Shown here piece by piece: positions 62,801 to 64,000 of a stretch of 64,000 nt of DNA (the stretch's first letter is position 1; each line of letters starts with the position of its first letter). The stretch is from assembly GCF_963678635.1 (NCBI RefSeq), contig NC_087069.1, forward strand, positions 15,164,660 through 15,228,659. Reading direction: 5' to 3'. The position numbers and the translations under genes were made by a program. The notes below the pieces were generated by a model. That model worked only from the letters and a program-made list of their open reading frames with translations, did no database searches and had not been told where the DNA came from. The DNA is from Symsagittifera roscoffensis (taxonomy: Eukaryota > Xenacoelomorpha > Acoela > Convolutidae).

Positions 62801-63438
62801 AAAGCAGTTTTTTCGACTCAACCAGTGTCTGCTCAAGAGCTGTCGGCCTTGTGACCGCTTTATAAGTTTTGTTCTGATGCTTATTTTATTTTAATTATTC
62901 ACCTTGGCATGCTGTCTTTAAATTTTGGTACATCTAGTTGTGTCAACATTTAAGACTTTTCTCAACTTGGGCGGTTTTCATCGCATTTTCAGCCGGCTTC
63001 TTTCTCCAGCCATATTTGTGTTACATCGCAAGTGGTGGTAAGCTTGACGAAATTGTCAACAATGAATTATCCAGATTAGCCGCAACGTCTGACAAAACAA
63101 AAAGTAATCTCCTTTTTTACTTTGCAGGTCATCCGACATACTCCGAGCGAGTTGTTATTGACGGCGAGCAATGGTGCGTAATTGTCTGTGTTTTGTGTCG
63201 ACCGGGATCGTTTGGATCTTACCCGAGCACGATTGTTAGCAATGACCCGGTTGACGGCGAACCCGTAGACTCCGAATGGCGAATTAACGTGGACGGCGAT
63301 AACCTTATTTGGAGAATGGAGCAAGGTTCGAATTTTCAACCCGTTATAGGTTTAACTTCGCAGATAACATTAAATTCAGTCGTAAAAACCCATGCCAACC
63401 AATTCAGATTCACTCAATTTAAGCGTTTTTTTGTTTGA
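38412..63438 (+). CDS. J-like, ankyrin, ART/PARP-like host protein (three exons)
   Basis: The coding exons are 38412-38811, 59586-60122 and 63128-63438; the introns have GT..AG borders and both are phase 1. The joined frame stays open and gives about 415 residues. Order: J-like domain (about 45-100), ankyrin repeats (about 105-240) and an ART/PARP-like domain (about 270-400). Similar three-part proteins exist in diverse protists and invertebrates, to my knowledge as an uncharacterised family. The first intron of 20.8 kb carries a whole Polinton. The start could also be the second of the two adjacent ATGs (38412, 38415). Cellular role unknown; ADP-ribosylation is a possible activity. Confidence 0.8.
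38925..39220 (+). mobile_element. Second, truncated copy of the hAT-type MITE
   Basis: It shares with 30,960-31,180 the blocks gatatccattttggc, cctaaaattttcctaaaagc, gcgccaat...atatactaa, gagagctc.gaaaatcaattt and the end cctagatccgc, but the left CAGGGGCGG end is missing. It carries an extra stretch near 39,030-39,095. Confidence 0.75.
39221..39834. other. Intron sequence left of the Polinton
   Basis: Non-coding, with a poly-G run near 39,306 and one diverged gcgaagca hairpin word near 39,625. Nothing else seen. Confidence 0.4.
39841..40099 (+). repeat. Left terminal inverted repeat of the Polinton
   Basis: 259 bp, with an internal series of near-repeats around aatggtcaccatgtaataat. One roughly 52-bp unit is present here but absent from the right repeat. 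Confidence 0.95.
40100..41000. other. Polinton left subterminal region
   Basis: 900 bp without a credible gene between the inverted repeat and the protease gene. It contains a tRNA-like segment at 40723-40790. Confidence 0.5.
40723..40790 (+). repeat. tRNA-like segment inside the Polinton
   Basis: ggggtccgagtagaggaaaa starts an A-box-like stretch (tccgagtagagg) and ggcgtttcgaaaccc is a B-box-like stretch with a long middle, like the class II tRNA-derived SINE at 30.7 kb. The 3' flank is not tRNA. Possibly a SINE inserted in the Polinton. Confidence 0.4.
41001..41447 (-). CDS. Adenain-like cysteine protease (Polinton PRO)
   Basis: 148 residues from the chosen ATG at 41447, which lies three bases after the stop of the capsid gene; a longer frame upstream overlaps that gene. 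The catalytic set is visible: His in GTHWIVI, Asp in YFADPLG, and Cys in NSTMCGSFCIYIAHL, with a Gln (PMQDSNST) upstream for the oxyanion hole. The family (adenovirus protease, Ulp1-like fold) matures capsid proteins. Small size and motif order are those of Polinton PRO. Confidence 0.9.
   Translation of the reverse strand: MDEIQLQDLIQNCNHLKYKFFGVFAADNFPPHIPNNIFMIVNTSKSDSPGTHWIVICNRRNVLYFADPLGLPLWQYTNLYKRLNENFHQVTELMTNFPMQDSNSTMCGSFCIYIAHLIFDKNFNGDASDFVYITDHVLKRFLTHMRTH
41450..42757 (-). CDS. Polinton major capsid-like protein
   Basis: 435 residues. The N-terminal FENAFDQKIGPVYSPNGPMLEFEITGDRNNFVDLQKIYLEIRC stretch and the C-terminal HPELTNCSVSLDLQFSNALTANLEIFVWG are landmarks of Polinton capsid proteins, predicted to have a double jelly-roll fold. 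The family assembles icosahedral shells. It sits between the pX/pVI-like gene (11-bp overlap) and the protease, the usual capsid cluster. A role as major rather than minor capsid protein is inferred from size and from the separate penton-like gene. Confidence 0.8.
   Translation of the reverse strand: MIANLLPNEATHSSLDLFEKQPLLITFENAFDQKIGPVYSPNGPMLEFEITGDRNNFVDLQKIYLEIRCKVTQSSGADLRYDNTDPTVSDSPFLVNNSLYSLFSDCTLSANGLKISNANSNFAHKSFIGTEVSNSKGAKDSWLKCQGYRFENNPAAIDAADFTSQRELVRESREIWFYGPAGVDFFTCDKHLLSGVTLRLSYRRSHEDFLIISEDAAKHYKLQILEANLYVRKMTVTDHVLSAIESTLLKTPANYPYQEEITKTFLATAGQRSWQQEDIFAREPVRQIIIALNTNNAFLGTNRTNPFHYQKFGLEQVTLRRNGLPIASTPISTQDHKRLFFNTLSALGLLHCGLGITLDNYQQHFIMCFDLTSTQQAAHDFLHPELTNCSVSLDLQFSNALTANLEIFVWGIRSSNVFITSDRKVTKNVLPISTV
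42747..43169 (-). CDS. Small basic Polinton protein (pX/pVI-like)
   Basis: 140 residues, strongly basic. The N-terminal YYAKQASLPHFSGHYRQRGSGFGAL and following RVAIPFARRVILPAAKKLGRELLMSA are highly conserved in Polintons. The C-terminal half is arginine-rich (GGGRRRRRKT) as in DNA-condensing adenovirus core proteins. It probably packages DNA inside the shell. Its 3' end overlaps the capsid gene. Confidence 0.85.
   Translation of the reverse strand: MEQYYAKQASLPHFSGHYRQRGSGFGALAAGIGRVAIPFARRVILPAAKKLGRELLMSAAPELIDVAMKKKSPKQALKNTVTKTARKQLGGGRRRRRKTPMNGLRRRRSVGARKRKTTIRRKTRPVRSRADFFSNIKNDR
43176..44045 (-). CDS. Polinton minor capsid (penton-like) protein
   Basis: 289 residues. The opening FTVHLISTASMDYFPGNTLASFRNFCKEEIALDGDWRVALSEIIFPTKLNNVT is typical of Polinton minor capsid proteins, where WxVAL.EI.FP is a signature. 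Predicted single jelly roll forming the vertices. It is six bases upstream of the small basic gene and overlaps the integrase gene by about ten bases. Confidence 0.85.
   Translation of the reverse strand: MGSDEFTVHLISTASMDYFPGNTLASFRNFCKEEIALDGDWRVALSEIIFPTKLNNVTDEEFTYFRASEVVASKSNAGNRNTISRPYYGEKVFIKSGEYTFIEQLINEIKTKLKDKIHFDASPQEITNSMSIWMNANEGISFPSPQIPSLLGYNAKLDENGEYHIGYKMIPSFDASYEGNELYESHFPYDLSSGTSLIFVYIDIIQYQTVGDAKAPLLRVIDSNRRIKNGSACSIEPNHRKNFTNLDYKKLFTSSVQSISVQLRTETGRLVPFAGTGKVVLTLKFKRFD
44035..45270 (-). CDS. Polinton integrase (retroviral-type DDE)
   Basis: 411 residues as the longest frame. The core has IWSLDLAYVDKL (first Asp), KKVWVDKGTEFKG (second Asp) and KKSAFAERNIRSLK (Glu), with the Polinton-type approach LLYTKGPAAFGS and FLRSQSSHTKY upstream. 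A C-terminal YVGDYVRIAKTDLPFRKGY is a chromo/SH3-like tail. The first 100 or so codons overlap the neighbouring PC-type gene in another frame and are proline- and serine-rich, so the true start probably lies downstream of 45270. It cuts and joins element ends, producing the 6-bp duplication seen here. Confidence 0.9.
   Translation of the reverse strand: MPNRFSARLRAKQLSPSQLLPPSSPTTTRQLSTRRDQNPPLRRLDRQLSNPEPSNQTKEKPRKKNFSPTPTTTMTTMIKTMKAVKNRLRRRQQKNGNPTISEEKKLKLLYTKGPAAFGSVKNLTNASQLSPKKVEKFLRSQSSHTKYGLFRKTYPRLKVIVNDINEIWSLDLAYVDKLAKYNRGVRYLLVAVDCLSRYLRVEPLKTKYAKETTEAFKKMIKTKQPKKVWVDKGTEFKGEFEKLCTKREIIKYNTHSEKKSAFAERNIRSLKSIMYKYLEFEWTYSYIEKLPSFVQTINSRVNRVTKLAPNKVTRKHVPALVSLIANSSSKLVQKPKFYVGDYVRIAKTDLPFRKGYKQIFTDEVFEIVAIPTVNPPTYSLIDAEKEEISGKFYEKELSLIGNKADYNVNGQ
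44966..45916 (-). CDS. Conserved Polinton PC-type protein
   Basis: 316 residues. It starts MYAEEFILIPRKTYAPDE, a motif (F.LIP...Y) conserved at the N-terminus of a Polinton protein of unknown function. Then come a disordered linker, a helical region (VFRKVMESIQELLEANKLE), a small folded part (VDGYVLIQGKPTLVKIESFLYD) and a basic, serine-rich tail ending in an aspartate run. It overlaps the integrase frame at its end. Confidence 0.7.
   Translation of the reverse strand: MYAEEFILIPRKTYAPDEKTAPQSQILHNPLINDKSSQLNYIQRFRERNISRDSPPPLNPTSPIPLTPNNVVPNLHRKRNLSALTNFSDDGDDEAEKNFESNNSLQQTSSKRTEKNDEKSNGKTAEVFRKVMESIQELLEANKLERANIVLKQLFKVESLTLDVDGYVLIQGKPTLVKIESFLYDTQQNTKKLEGVFYPQILKELNLDPSLVSNTYAKQILRSLKSEAAKPFSTSSSFVSDDNPTTEYSKRSKPSSSKTRSTTLKPRTKQSDKRKTQKKEFFPNTNDDDDDDDKNYESSKESFATTSTKEWKSYYQ
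45927..46223 (-). CDS. Small conserved Polinton protein
   Basis: 98 residues. ILTEADSNFIRFLCDCFVNVFLGHVPA followed by a lysine-rich helix matches a short helical protein found between the ATPase and the PC-type gene in many Polintons (C.CA.NVL.G.V pattern). Function unknown; DNA or protein binding is a guess. It overlaps the 3' end of the ATPase gene by about 50 bases. Confidence 0.65.
   Translation of the reverse strand: MKMKEKELCILKQMLNSRHCRSILTEADSNFIRFLCDCFVNVFLGHVPANKSFIESKKIPFGKIVDPKFSIREKRKVLANNISLVKSIGESCYIYLKN
46174..46926 (-). CDS. Polinton packaging ATPase (FtsK/HerA type)
   Basis: 250 residues. Walker A GPSGSGKT is at residues 37-44, Walker B CMIVFDD at about 102-108, and a sensor-like THLILFKSPRD follows. 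This layout is that of the A32-like genome-packaging ATPases of adenovirus-like and Polinton elements. It would pump element DNA into capsids, so together with protease and two capsid genes it indicates a virion-forming lineage. Confidence 0.9.
   Translation of the reverse strand: MAFNTIQYSWLHVTQSQVIIMNKIISTKDRLFMSVSGPSGSGKTDLIFQMLLKGTFYPSYNKIFYFYLHDQPKYRSFVSHNKFDIEFIKLSSFEIVNNLRDCMIVFDDTCEEIFNEKDFVKLATAGRHKNVHVIYVKHNLFQQSKQSRTIDLNTTHLILFKSPRDIQQIDYLGRQLNNAKFLRHAYQLATKEDFGHLLIDLDPKTSECLRYSSNIVPPSPTIFYLPSSKAVITSLENERERIMYIEANAQ
46869..47195 (-). CDS. Small Polinton membrane protein
   Basis: 108 residues. SLPSAEVVFFTQVCFIFILLSLSISKLSFYN is a membrane segment and ETAIWLSILSSTVGYMLPNP a second one. 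This two-helix pattern ending in GY.LP.P is conserved in Polintons. A second frame (46859-47152) covers the same bases and is taken as a shadow. It overlaps the ATPase start. Confidence 0.65.
   Translation of the reverse strand: MIEISKKSLRVNMEIEETTTVENNDCDFVDIGVAEKSLSHENRSWKFCNSVSLPSAEVVFFTQVCFIFILLSLSISKLSFYNLSCDETAIWLSILSSTVGYMLPNPKL
47149..47445 (-). CDS. Small Polinton ORF, unknown
   Basis: 98 residues. LPKELLDEISTGNVEKIVRILLTDKNIARYIIKYKP suggests a compact helical fold. Basic C-terminus. Its TGNVEKI stretch resembles the KTDNVEEIHL part of the neighbour at 47548-47868, so the two may be paralogues. Confidence 0.45.
   Translation of the reverse strand: MSCLKIQNFKKIFLPKENTQNVSLTGENLPKELLDEISTGNVEKIVRILLTDKNIARYIIKYKPNGNRSERKKGDWYAVVTINLDRNKQKKSSGKHGN
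47548..47868 (-). CDS. Small Polinton ORF, unknown
   Basis: 106 residues. LPAELKELVKTDNVEEIHLVQATIRVAAHFVVKFK is similar in layout to the ORF at 47149-47445 (LP.EL......NVE.I). It may be a tandem duplicate. Function unknown. Confidence 0.4.
   Translation of the reverse strand: MTTFTCTMSRLQEFRQSIPLFNLNLEGLQPQLGERRQIHLHDHQLPAELKELVKTDNVEEIHLVQATIRVAAHFVVKFKSNCNHDKFTKYEFFFIERGVDLPVEPK
47744..48088 (-). CDS. Small Polinton ORF, unknown
   Basis: 114 residues, of which LTPRIKVTLTRTGILDCRGKPLLQKLEQITLNDIEIDNLRKFF looks like a folded strand-helix unit. It overlaps its downstream neighbour in another frame. Function unknown. Confidence 0.35.
   Translation of the reverse strand: MNCPMMQTTLSPNLVVYASMTNQSPENNLTPRIKVTLTRTGILDCRGKPLLQKLEQITLNDIEIDNLRKFFTVLDYFHLYNVQTPGISPVNSVVQSQPGRAATSAGREKTNSFT
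48024..48350 (-). CDS. Polinton ORF, exonuclease-like family (second part)
   Basis: 108 residues. FFAKGTQKSVLLAEYL, VTNLEDFGCPKIEQLL and CKRHSHLLPSHQLLKHC resemble the middle and end of an uncharacterised invertebrate family that has a KG.EK....L block and a .L...GCP block. See the overlapping ORF at 48320-48619 for the opening part. No function is proven. Confidence 0.4.
   Translation of the reverse strand: MDQIFDSIRLRNPNSHFFAKGTQKSVLLAEYLKLPVTNLEDFGCPKIEQLLGQEKHICKRHSHLLPSHQLLKHCTRRKSKVFFDWLQNELSNDANNLISKFGGLRFND
48320..48619 (-). CDS. Polinton ORF, exonuclease-like family (opening part)
   Basis: 99 residues. FNHLIILDIEGFKCGKKPLIIKELSVC has the D-x-E layout of DEDD exonucleases (LDIEG) followed by a KEL strand, then HFLPPVQFNNL. 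This opening belongs to an uncharacterised invertebrate family with an RNase-H-like fold by pattern. Nuclease activity is inference. Confidence 0.4.
   Translation of the reverse strand: MKVMLTQRKKTKKLFFNHLIILDIEGFKCGKKPLIIKELSVCSANTIDTIHFLPPVQFNNLSKEEKKRTIGYLNFYTGFVGTKVNTLTHTWIKFLTAFV
48620..49078 (-). CDS. Polinton ORF, unknown, 152 residues
   Basis: Not recognised. The first ATG gives a hydrophobic N-terminus (MIHTFHYSLFIILSS); an internal Met (MISTFDLKLIHEIF) is a more likely start. It contains aromatic and histidine-rich segments (LDKHLKHFKFLRIHAILHD). Its 3' end abuts the next ORF directly. Confidence 0.4.
   Translation of the reverse strand: MIHTFHYSLFIILSSVNMISTFDLKLIHEIFIDLKSQYPDKSVRFQYFLATCLYLDADINLDFVLKNRPYGGLIGIDNSSLDKHLKHFKFLRIHAILHDAAGYLQEKNHTGPGYTYVLPCPIKNCYLGHVTGIAFCLFLKAFKPKLFRLLEC
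49079..49867 (-). CDS. Polinton ORF with HUH-like motif
   Basis: 262 residues. KKIHYHILIQVDSEEQLNQFF fits an HUH motif (His-hydrophobic-His in a strand), and CIFTCFKYLVSPAKD, about 30 residues on, resembles the tyrosine/lysine helix (Y..K) of replication-initiator nucleases. The C-terminal half is a basic, serine-rich linker plus a short helical domain. If correct, this would be a nicking or replication-initiation protein in an element that otherwise uses protein-primed replication. Moderate to low confidence. Confidence 0.4.
   Translation of the reverse strand: MAEAMFEVVLPDYFKKFQPNFKFVITEKIPNLSTFKNYVFGSHFKSEYCPFSVENEKKIHYHILIQVDSEEQLNQFFPSQKCFSVPCIFTCFKYLVSPAKDVKGNGELFDKLKLALTYSAQPVAANLDLLDFTAIKKRLPNLLLSATSSKKQTSPNQNVCKKSPTVGGQKRIDNTVTPAASSTSNKSVRVSTSVSKKHTESRHVQTDEMNTETLKRFESLINGPHSAAFCKIMDILTSGYGKLDVDTDVLFVKFIVEEKVKF
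49882..50253 (-). CDS. PC4-like small DNA-binding protein
   Basis: 123 residues. CYFDISENSKRLVRATLKTYDQTGTYVFLKVFKKA...FECVQRLSLSSEEFSKLLKSG follows the strand-rich PC4 fold: F.IS...RV.....-G..Y..IR.........P...GISL...QW..L. PC4 proteins bind single-stranded DNA as dimers. The tail is basic. The gene would be the first of the minus-strand block, read away from the divergent promoter region. Confidence 0.55.
   Translation of the reverse strand: MNKTKTSTTADADKDFGDCYFDISENSKRLVRATLKTYDQTGTYVFLKVFKKAAEGAEFECVQRLSLSSEEFSKLLKSGKSIRAQTSEISDTVENKDKPQSNCKRARKSQLSSNTKDFKHDPN
50254..50709. promoter_or_regulatory. Divergent promoter region of the Polinton
   Basis: 456 bp between the minus-strand gene starting at 50253 and the plus-strand gene at 50710. 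There are no ORFs. The region contains AT-rich stretches and a cgccctcccttattaa GC/A mix. No defined site can be proven. Confidence 0.45.
50710..51375 (+). CDS. Polinton plus-strand ORF, unknown, 221 residues
   Basis: Not recognised. The better start may be the Met at residue 11 (MPCYIIAGYSNYERTIFYE). The N-terminal half is a compact strand-rich part (NFVAIINEEKSFNSDEWTCTHHVMIP), then an acidic helix. The C-terminus is proline- and serine-rich and ends in a basic nuclear-signal-like APKKKRKL followed by LEKAQEYLDL. It faces away from the minus-strand block. Confidence 0.5.
   Translation: MSFSSNFSSKMPCYIIAGYSNYERTIFYETVHGNFVAIINEEKSFNSDEWTCTHHVMIPKNFLHLFSKLSLKNSKKDEELNIKYLSYLTNSGKYTDPDEPLALQVDISTLSKPVKKILYKYDCDVTPMCENQLEYFEEIEFFDRLWGMEQIESPSVVTPKADPSPVVSPWLDEPGCSTPKRTPVATVSNHMENLTPSLCLAPKKKRKLTTLEKAQEYLDLI
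51376..53015. other. Long AT-rich spacer before PolB
   Basis: 1.6 kb without a gene, very A/T-rich with short homopolymers. The last 200 bp carry E2F-like sites (separate entry). Confidence 0.5.
52811..52875 (+). promoter_or_regulatory. Paired E2F-like sites upstream of PolB
   Basis: ttatggcgggaaattcaaat and ttttggcgggaactttaatt form two 30-bp-spaced copies of TTNGGCGGGAA, the E2F consensus. They lie about 165-205 bp before the PolB ATG. E2F drives S-phase genes, so this would couple element replication to host DNA synthesis. Motif only. Confidence 0.5.
53016..56765 (+). CDS. Polinton protein-primed DNA polymerase B
   Basis: 1249 codons in this exon-like block. N-terminus: three C2H2-type fingers (C..C...H....H at about 4-25, 36-57, 64-85). 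Exonuclease: YFDFES near 489 and GHNIQNYDLHH near 632. Between them is an endonuclease VII-like Cys/His motif (CWIC...LDHCHFSGKFLGWAHEKCN, about 585-620). Polymerase: motif A MIDANNLYGG near 902, motif B KLLNNCAYGK near 1074, motif C YSDTDSLL near 1170. This is the family B polymerase that starts synthesis from a terminal protein. The C-terminal part lies at about 57,340-58,067. Confidence 0.95.
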   Translation: MFKCNFCPLKYANKSNRSRHERDKHFVEKGLIVYRCNECSFTAQMLSNLQKHILHTHGQLGGVCDYCHLGFHSPKNLSAHLLATHGLPVMRAASADLATTSAAANAALGDVHAVDEDEINGTNLQKSESAFFGVLETYVIGGNQPMDETQPIDLLQFMQEKKDEIQSLIIDRVAEGPRKVQFSANLGLVKPKVINDSSKTEHDERIDIYANSDMKPVMSLGLEDDEFFEMVEKMQAVLETFASYGSGWVLQHVIQVFVKLAKFSPIRGSSYIDLPFRIRMSQNLINIRNHEDNNCFELCFTAAYSLKHGVDLLLTDQQKANPAAARTQPDTYTAESAHKAQGNFDSPMSFASIGKFEQLNDVRVNVFQYHKGDLLPMYISKRPNQDNSTQTEIFDMDLLLLYEPAKHHYVLIIDLLKFICEIKGCKYRPIARLCRNCFHISWSDETHEQHIQCCKDHEPALVVMPSAEKGTNRYEFKNLQALWFVPLVIYFDFESFLKPVDSCPDNPSRSSTRVVQKHEACGYSLAVIEHGNSQPYFFDYDSSDQCMKKFLNQLHQLAREIYDQKRRFPQFLESQESLNKENTSTCWICCIHFTNEHEKCLDHCHFSGKFLGWAHEKCNLARRTVNFTPVIGHNIQNYDLHHICLALHECEPTSTMSVIPSTDEKYISLSIGVLIKTIKRKNGSEQKVFEYLRFIDSCKFLNSSLQKLVDNLPAEKMSVLNKYFANETEEQRCLIRQKGFYPYSYMTKREKFAEKELPPLQNWSDVLNGGKVAVSQADLEHARKVFRMFKCQNLEDYHNLYLKCDTLLLACVFEEFRQISHQTYGLDCAHHFSASNLAGDAFKRICKDSNVQLLSDRRHLEMVENMMRGGTASVFHSRFFKANNKECPDFNPDQPSTYGFMIDANNLYGGVMQTEKLPVRNFELLEHIEDEVIVNQILNMTEDSLIGFILEVDLEYPEELHEDHQDYPLAPTKESVPQDWLSPYQTNLLEQMKNQDIARRSIGKTKKLLQTLHDKSNYTIHYKLLQLFVRLGLKVKKVHRVLKFEQEAWLEPYITLNTTKRQQARNKFEEDLYKLLNNCAYGKTCESKRKRMLVRIVRDYHAALREISAFEFKSYKIFGENLAAFTSNPTKIYWDVPTIVGASVLELAKFHMYKFHYDIMKPNFECQLLYSDTDSLLYQVKSEDLYREISEKRNILNELDLSNYPTNHPLYDPKNKMVVLKFKDEFPGDIITEFISLKPKLYSILSRGN
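56766..57339 (+). other. Intron-like interval in PolB with low-complexity repeats
   Basis: The interval opens with G|GTAATT at about 56,758 and closes with TTTATAG near 57,338. Inside, 56,815-57,150 is a T-homopolymer array in which gtgggcga recurs about eight times. A spliced intron is the simplest reading; RNA evidence is needed. The F-rich and K-rich frames here are artefacts. Confidence 0.55.
57340..58070 (+). CDS. C-terminal region of Polinton PolB
   Basis: KLSAKGVSKAAQKMLSHQRYRDTL, SLSAFDDKRYILDDG and TLPYGHKN are conserved near the C-terminus of Polinton polymerases. A long acidic tail follows (DDSDDNTAAV, DEDESSFF), ending at 58070. The first bases of the upstream frame before 57,340 are non-coding in character. 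Confidence 0.8.
58071..58410. other. Polinton right subterminal region
   Basis: 340 bp, no gene. It contains an aataaa signal at about 58,105, suited to end the PolB transcript. Confidence 0.5.
58411..58617 (-). repeat. Right terminal inverted repeat of the Polinton
   Basis: 207 bp, the reverse complement of the left repeat except for one fewer internal unit of about 52 bp. Duplicated target AATCGT follows at 58618-58623. Confidence 0.95.
58790..59172. repeat. Large hairpin: two near-identical inverted arms
   Basis: The arms at 58,790-58,902 and 59,057-59,172 are reverse complements with only a handful of differences by eye; the loop is about 155 bp. The loop holds ctctccaaatacgacactctccaaatacga, written here as a 15-bp tandem pair. 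The right part also belongs to a repeat shared with 32,495-32,740. A MITE or foldback element is likely. It is intronic in the J-ANK-ART gene. Confidence 0.8.
59173..59585 (+). other. End of intron 1 of the J-ANK-ART gene
   Basis: AT-rich; it ends with TTTTAAAG|GG at 59585/59586. Nothing else seen. Confidence 0.5.
59586..60122 (+). CDS. Exon 2 of the J-ANK-ART gene: ankyrin and ART start
   Basis: SSLLYIAARSGFYDTCEFLLDKGAKPGL and STPLHAASYYGHDLVCMLLISRGAKVDAKNKFGNTPADEA are two textbook ankyrin repeats. After a helical linker comes LPAWHGTKYNYLNSILKNGLQPSG and NWASAVFISPILIYA: the His-Gly-Thr plus ..IL..GL and the SP..YA block resemble the NAD-binding H and Y motifs of ART/PARP-type enzymes. 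The donor is G|GTAATC at 60123. Confidence 0.85.
60123..63127 (+). other. Intron 2 of the J-ANK-ART gene
   Basis: 3.0 kb, ending TTTTGCAG at 63127. It contains the 525-bp tandem dimer (60735-61781) and diverged hairpin repeats (about 62,040, 62,400 and 62,800-63,045). Confidence 0.7.
60735..61781 (+). repeat. Tandem dimer, unit about 525 bp
   Basis: Copy 1 is 60735-61259 and copy 2 is 61260-61781, about 90% alike by eye. Each starts TGTTCC, then the palindrome ACTTTCGATACGAAAGT, and ends with a GC hairpin (cagggcttcgccctg) followed by acgagcagtcttgt. No coding. A mobile-element family or satellite seed. Confidence 0.9.
63128..63438 (+). CDS. Exon 3 of the J-ANK-ART gene: ART-like C-terminus
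   Basis: It continues HPTYSERVVIDGEQWCVIVCVLCRPGSFGSYPSTI, then VDGEPVDSEWRINVDGDNLIWRM, and ends at TGA 63436-63438. This is the second half of the ART-like domain and carries SER/EW motifs that could supply the catalytic acidic residue. The acceptor is TTTTGCAG at 63120-63127. A longer open frame starting at 62938 runs through the intron and is not used. Confidence 0.85.
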
Positions 63439-64000
63439 CCAAGGCCTTGCAGGTAAATAGTAGGTAACCATCTCTTTGTACTGACCACAATTTGTCCCAG
63501 TTTCTAAGCCTGCAGAGCTGATGTCTTTGCGTCTCAAATTTAATGGTACCGCTTAGCTTTATATTTTATGAAGTGTAATTTTTGCTCGATTGGCATAATT
63601 AATTTGAATTAAGCACCTCTTCAATATGTGAATTTGTGATAGGTACAATCTCAGCTTGGGAACATCGTAGTTTTCTATATTTCAGTGCTAGAACCAGATT
63701 TTGATTTGTAAAACTCAGTATGACTCTATTTGGGCGTGTAAAATTGCGTCCATTCCCGTGGAATTTATTTTTTGTACTGTAATGGAAAAATGTTCAAGGC
63801 TCTAAGAGTTCAAGTCTGATGGTGACTGGAGCTGTTCTCGTTGACATCAAATTCTTCGACTCAATTGGAAGCATCGGAGGTTTGACGTATCGCGAGGCTT
63901 CCCTGTTGGTTCACACTAACTACTCGCAAAAATGAAGTGTTTGCCTGTAGCGTTAGTTTGAAAGTGACGAGAAATTGTTGTATACAGTGCCGTTAAGTGC
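63439..64000 (+). other. 3' flank of the J-ANK-ART gene
   Basis: Non-coding to the end of the window. No clear polyadenylation signal was recognised and no further gene was seen. Confidence 0.4.

Noticed and set aside
62938-63127. Longer N-terminus of the last ORF
   Set aside because: It reads through intron repeat sequence; the acceptor TTTTGCAG at 63127 joins exon 2 in frame.

Overview
This is eukaryotic, AT-rich DNA, most likely from an invertebrate animal. The evidence is a spliced Rap1 small-GTPase gene, a second spliced host gene with T-rich introns, and a dense load of animal-type transposable elements (Penelope-like, LINE, hAT, Polinton, giant Ty3/Gypsy kin). The species cannot be named from the sequence alone.

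Region by region. (1) 0.1-3.6 kb is a decayed Penelope-like element with pseudo-LTRs, a PHD-like finger, RT remnants and a GIY-YIG nuclease remnant. (2) 3.6-4.65 kb and 26.93-27.14 kb are the two halves of one minus-strand LINE. (3) The LINE is split by a giant (about 22.3 kb) Ty3/Gypsy-related fossil at 4,651-26,928. It carries gag with a zinc knuckle, retropepsin, RT/RNase H, integrase, a macro domain, a coiled-coil protein, two SGNH-hydrolase-like domains and about 5 kb of plus-strand genes I do not recognise. Its ends are strange: a roughly 0.9 kb repeat lies in inverted orientation at both sides, and a third, partial copy in direct orientation closes the right edge. (4) 27.5-29.0 kb is an intact rap1 gene with six coding exons. 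(5) 29-38.3 kb is non-coding and repeat-rich: a tRNA-derived SINE, a hAT-type MITE with an 8-bp target duplication, diverged repeats carrying a GCGAAGCT/AGCTTCGC hairpin, and a 757-bp hAT element with a perfect 8-bp duplication whose only ORF is the transposase dimerisation domain. (6) 38.4-63.4 kb is a host gene encoding a J-like domain, ankyrin repeats and an ART/PARP-like domain in three exons. (7) Its first intron holds a Polinton/Maverick at 39,841-58,617, bounded by a perfect 6-bp duplication (AATCGT). The Polinton has protease, capsid genes, integrase, packaging ATPase, protein-primed PolB and about ten smaller genes. (8) 58.6-64 kb holds intronic repeats (a roughly 113-bp-arm hairpin and a 525-bp tandem dimer), the last exons and the 3' flank.

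The strongest candidate for something undescribed is the giant element: a full Gypsy-type pol inside inverted terminal repeats, with macro, SGNH and unrecognised cargo genes. The Polinton looks whole or almost whole. The giant element and the Penelope-like element are clearly broken and are described here as fossils.
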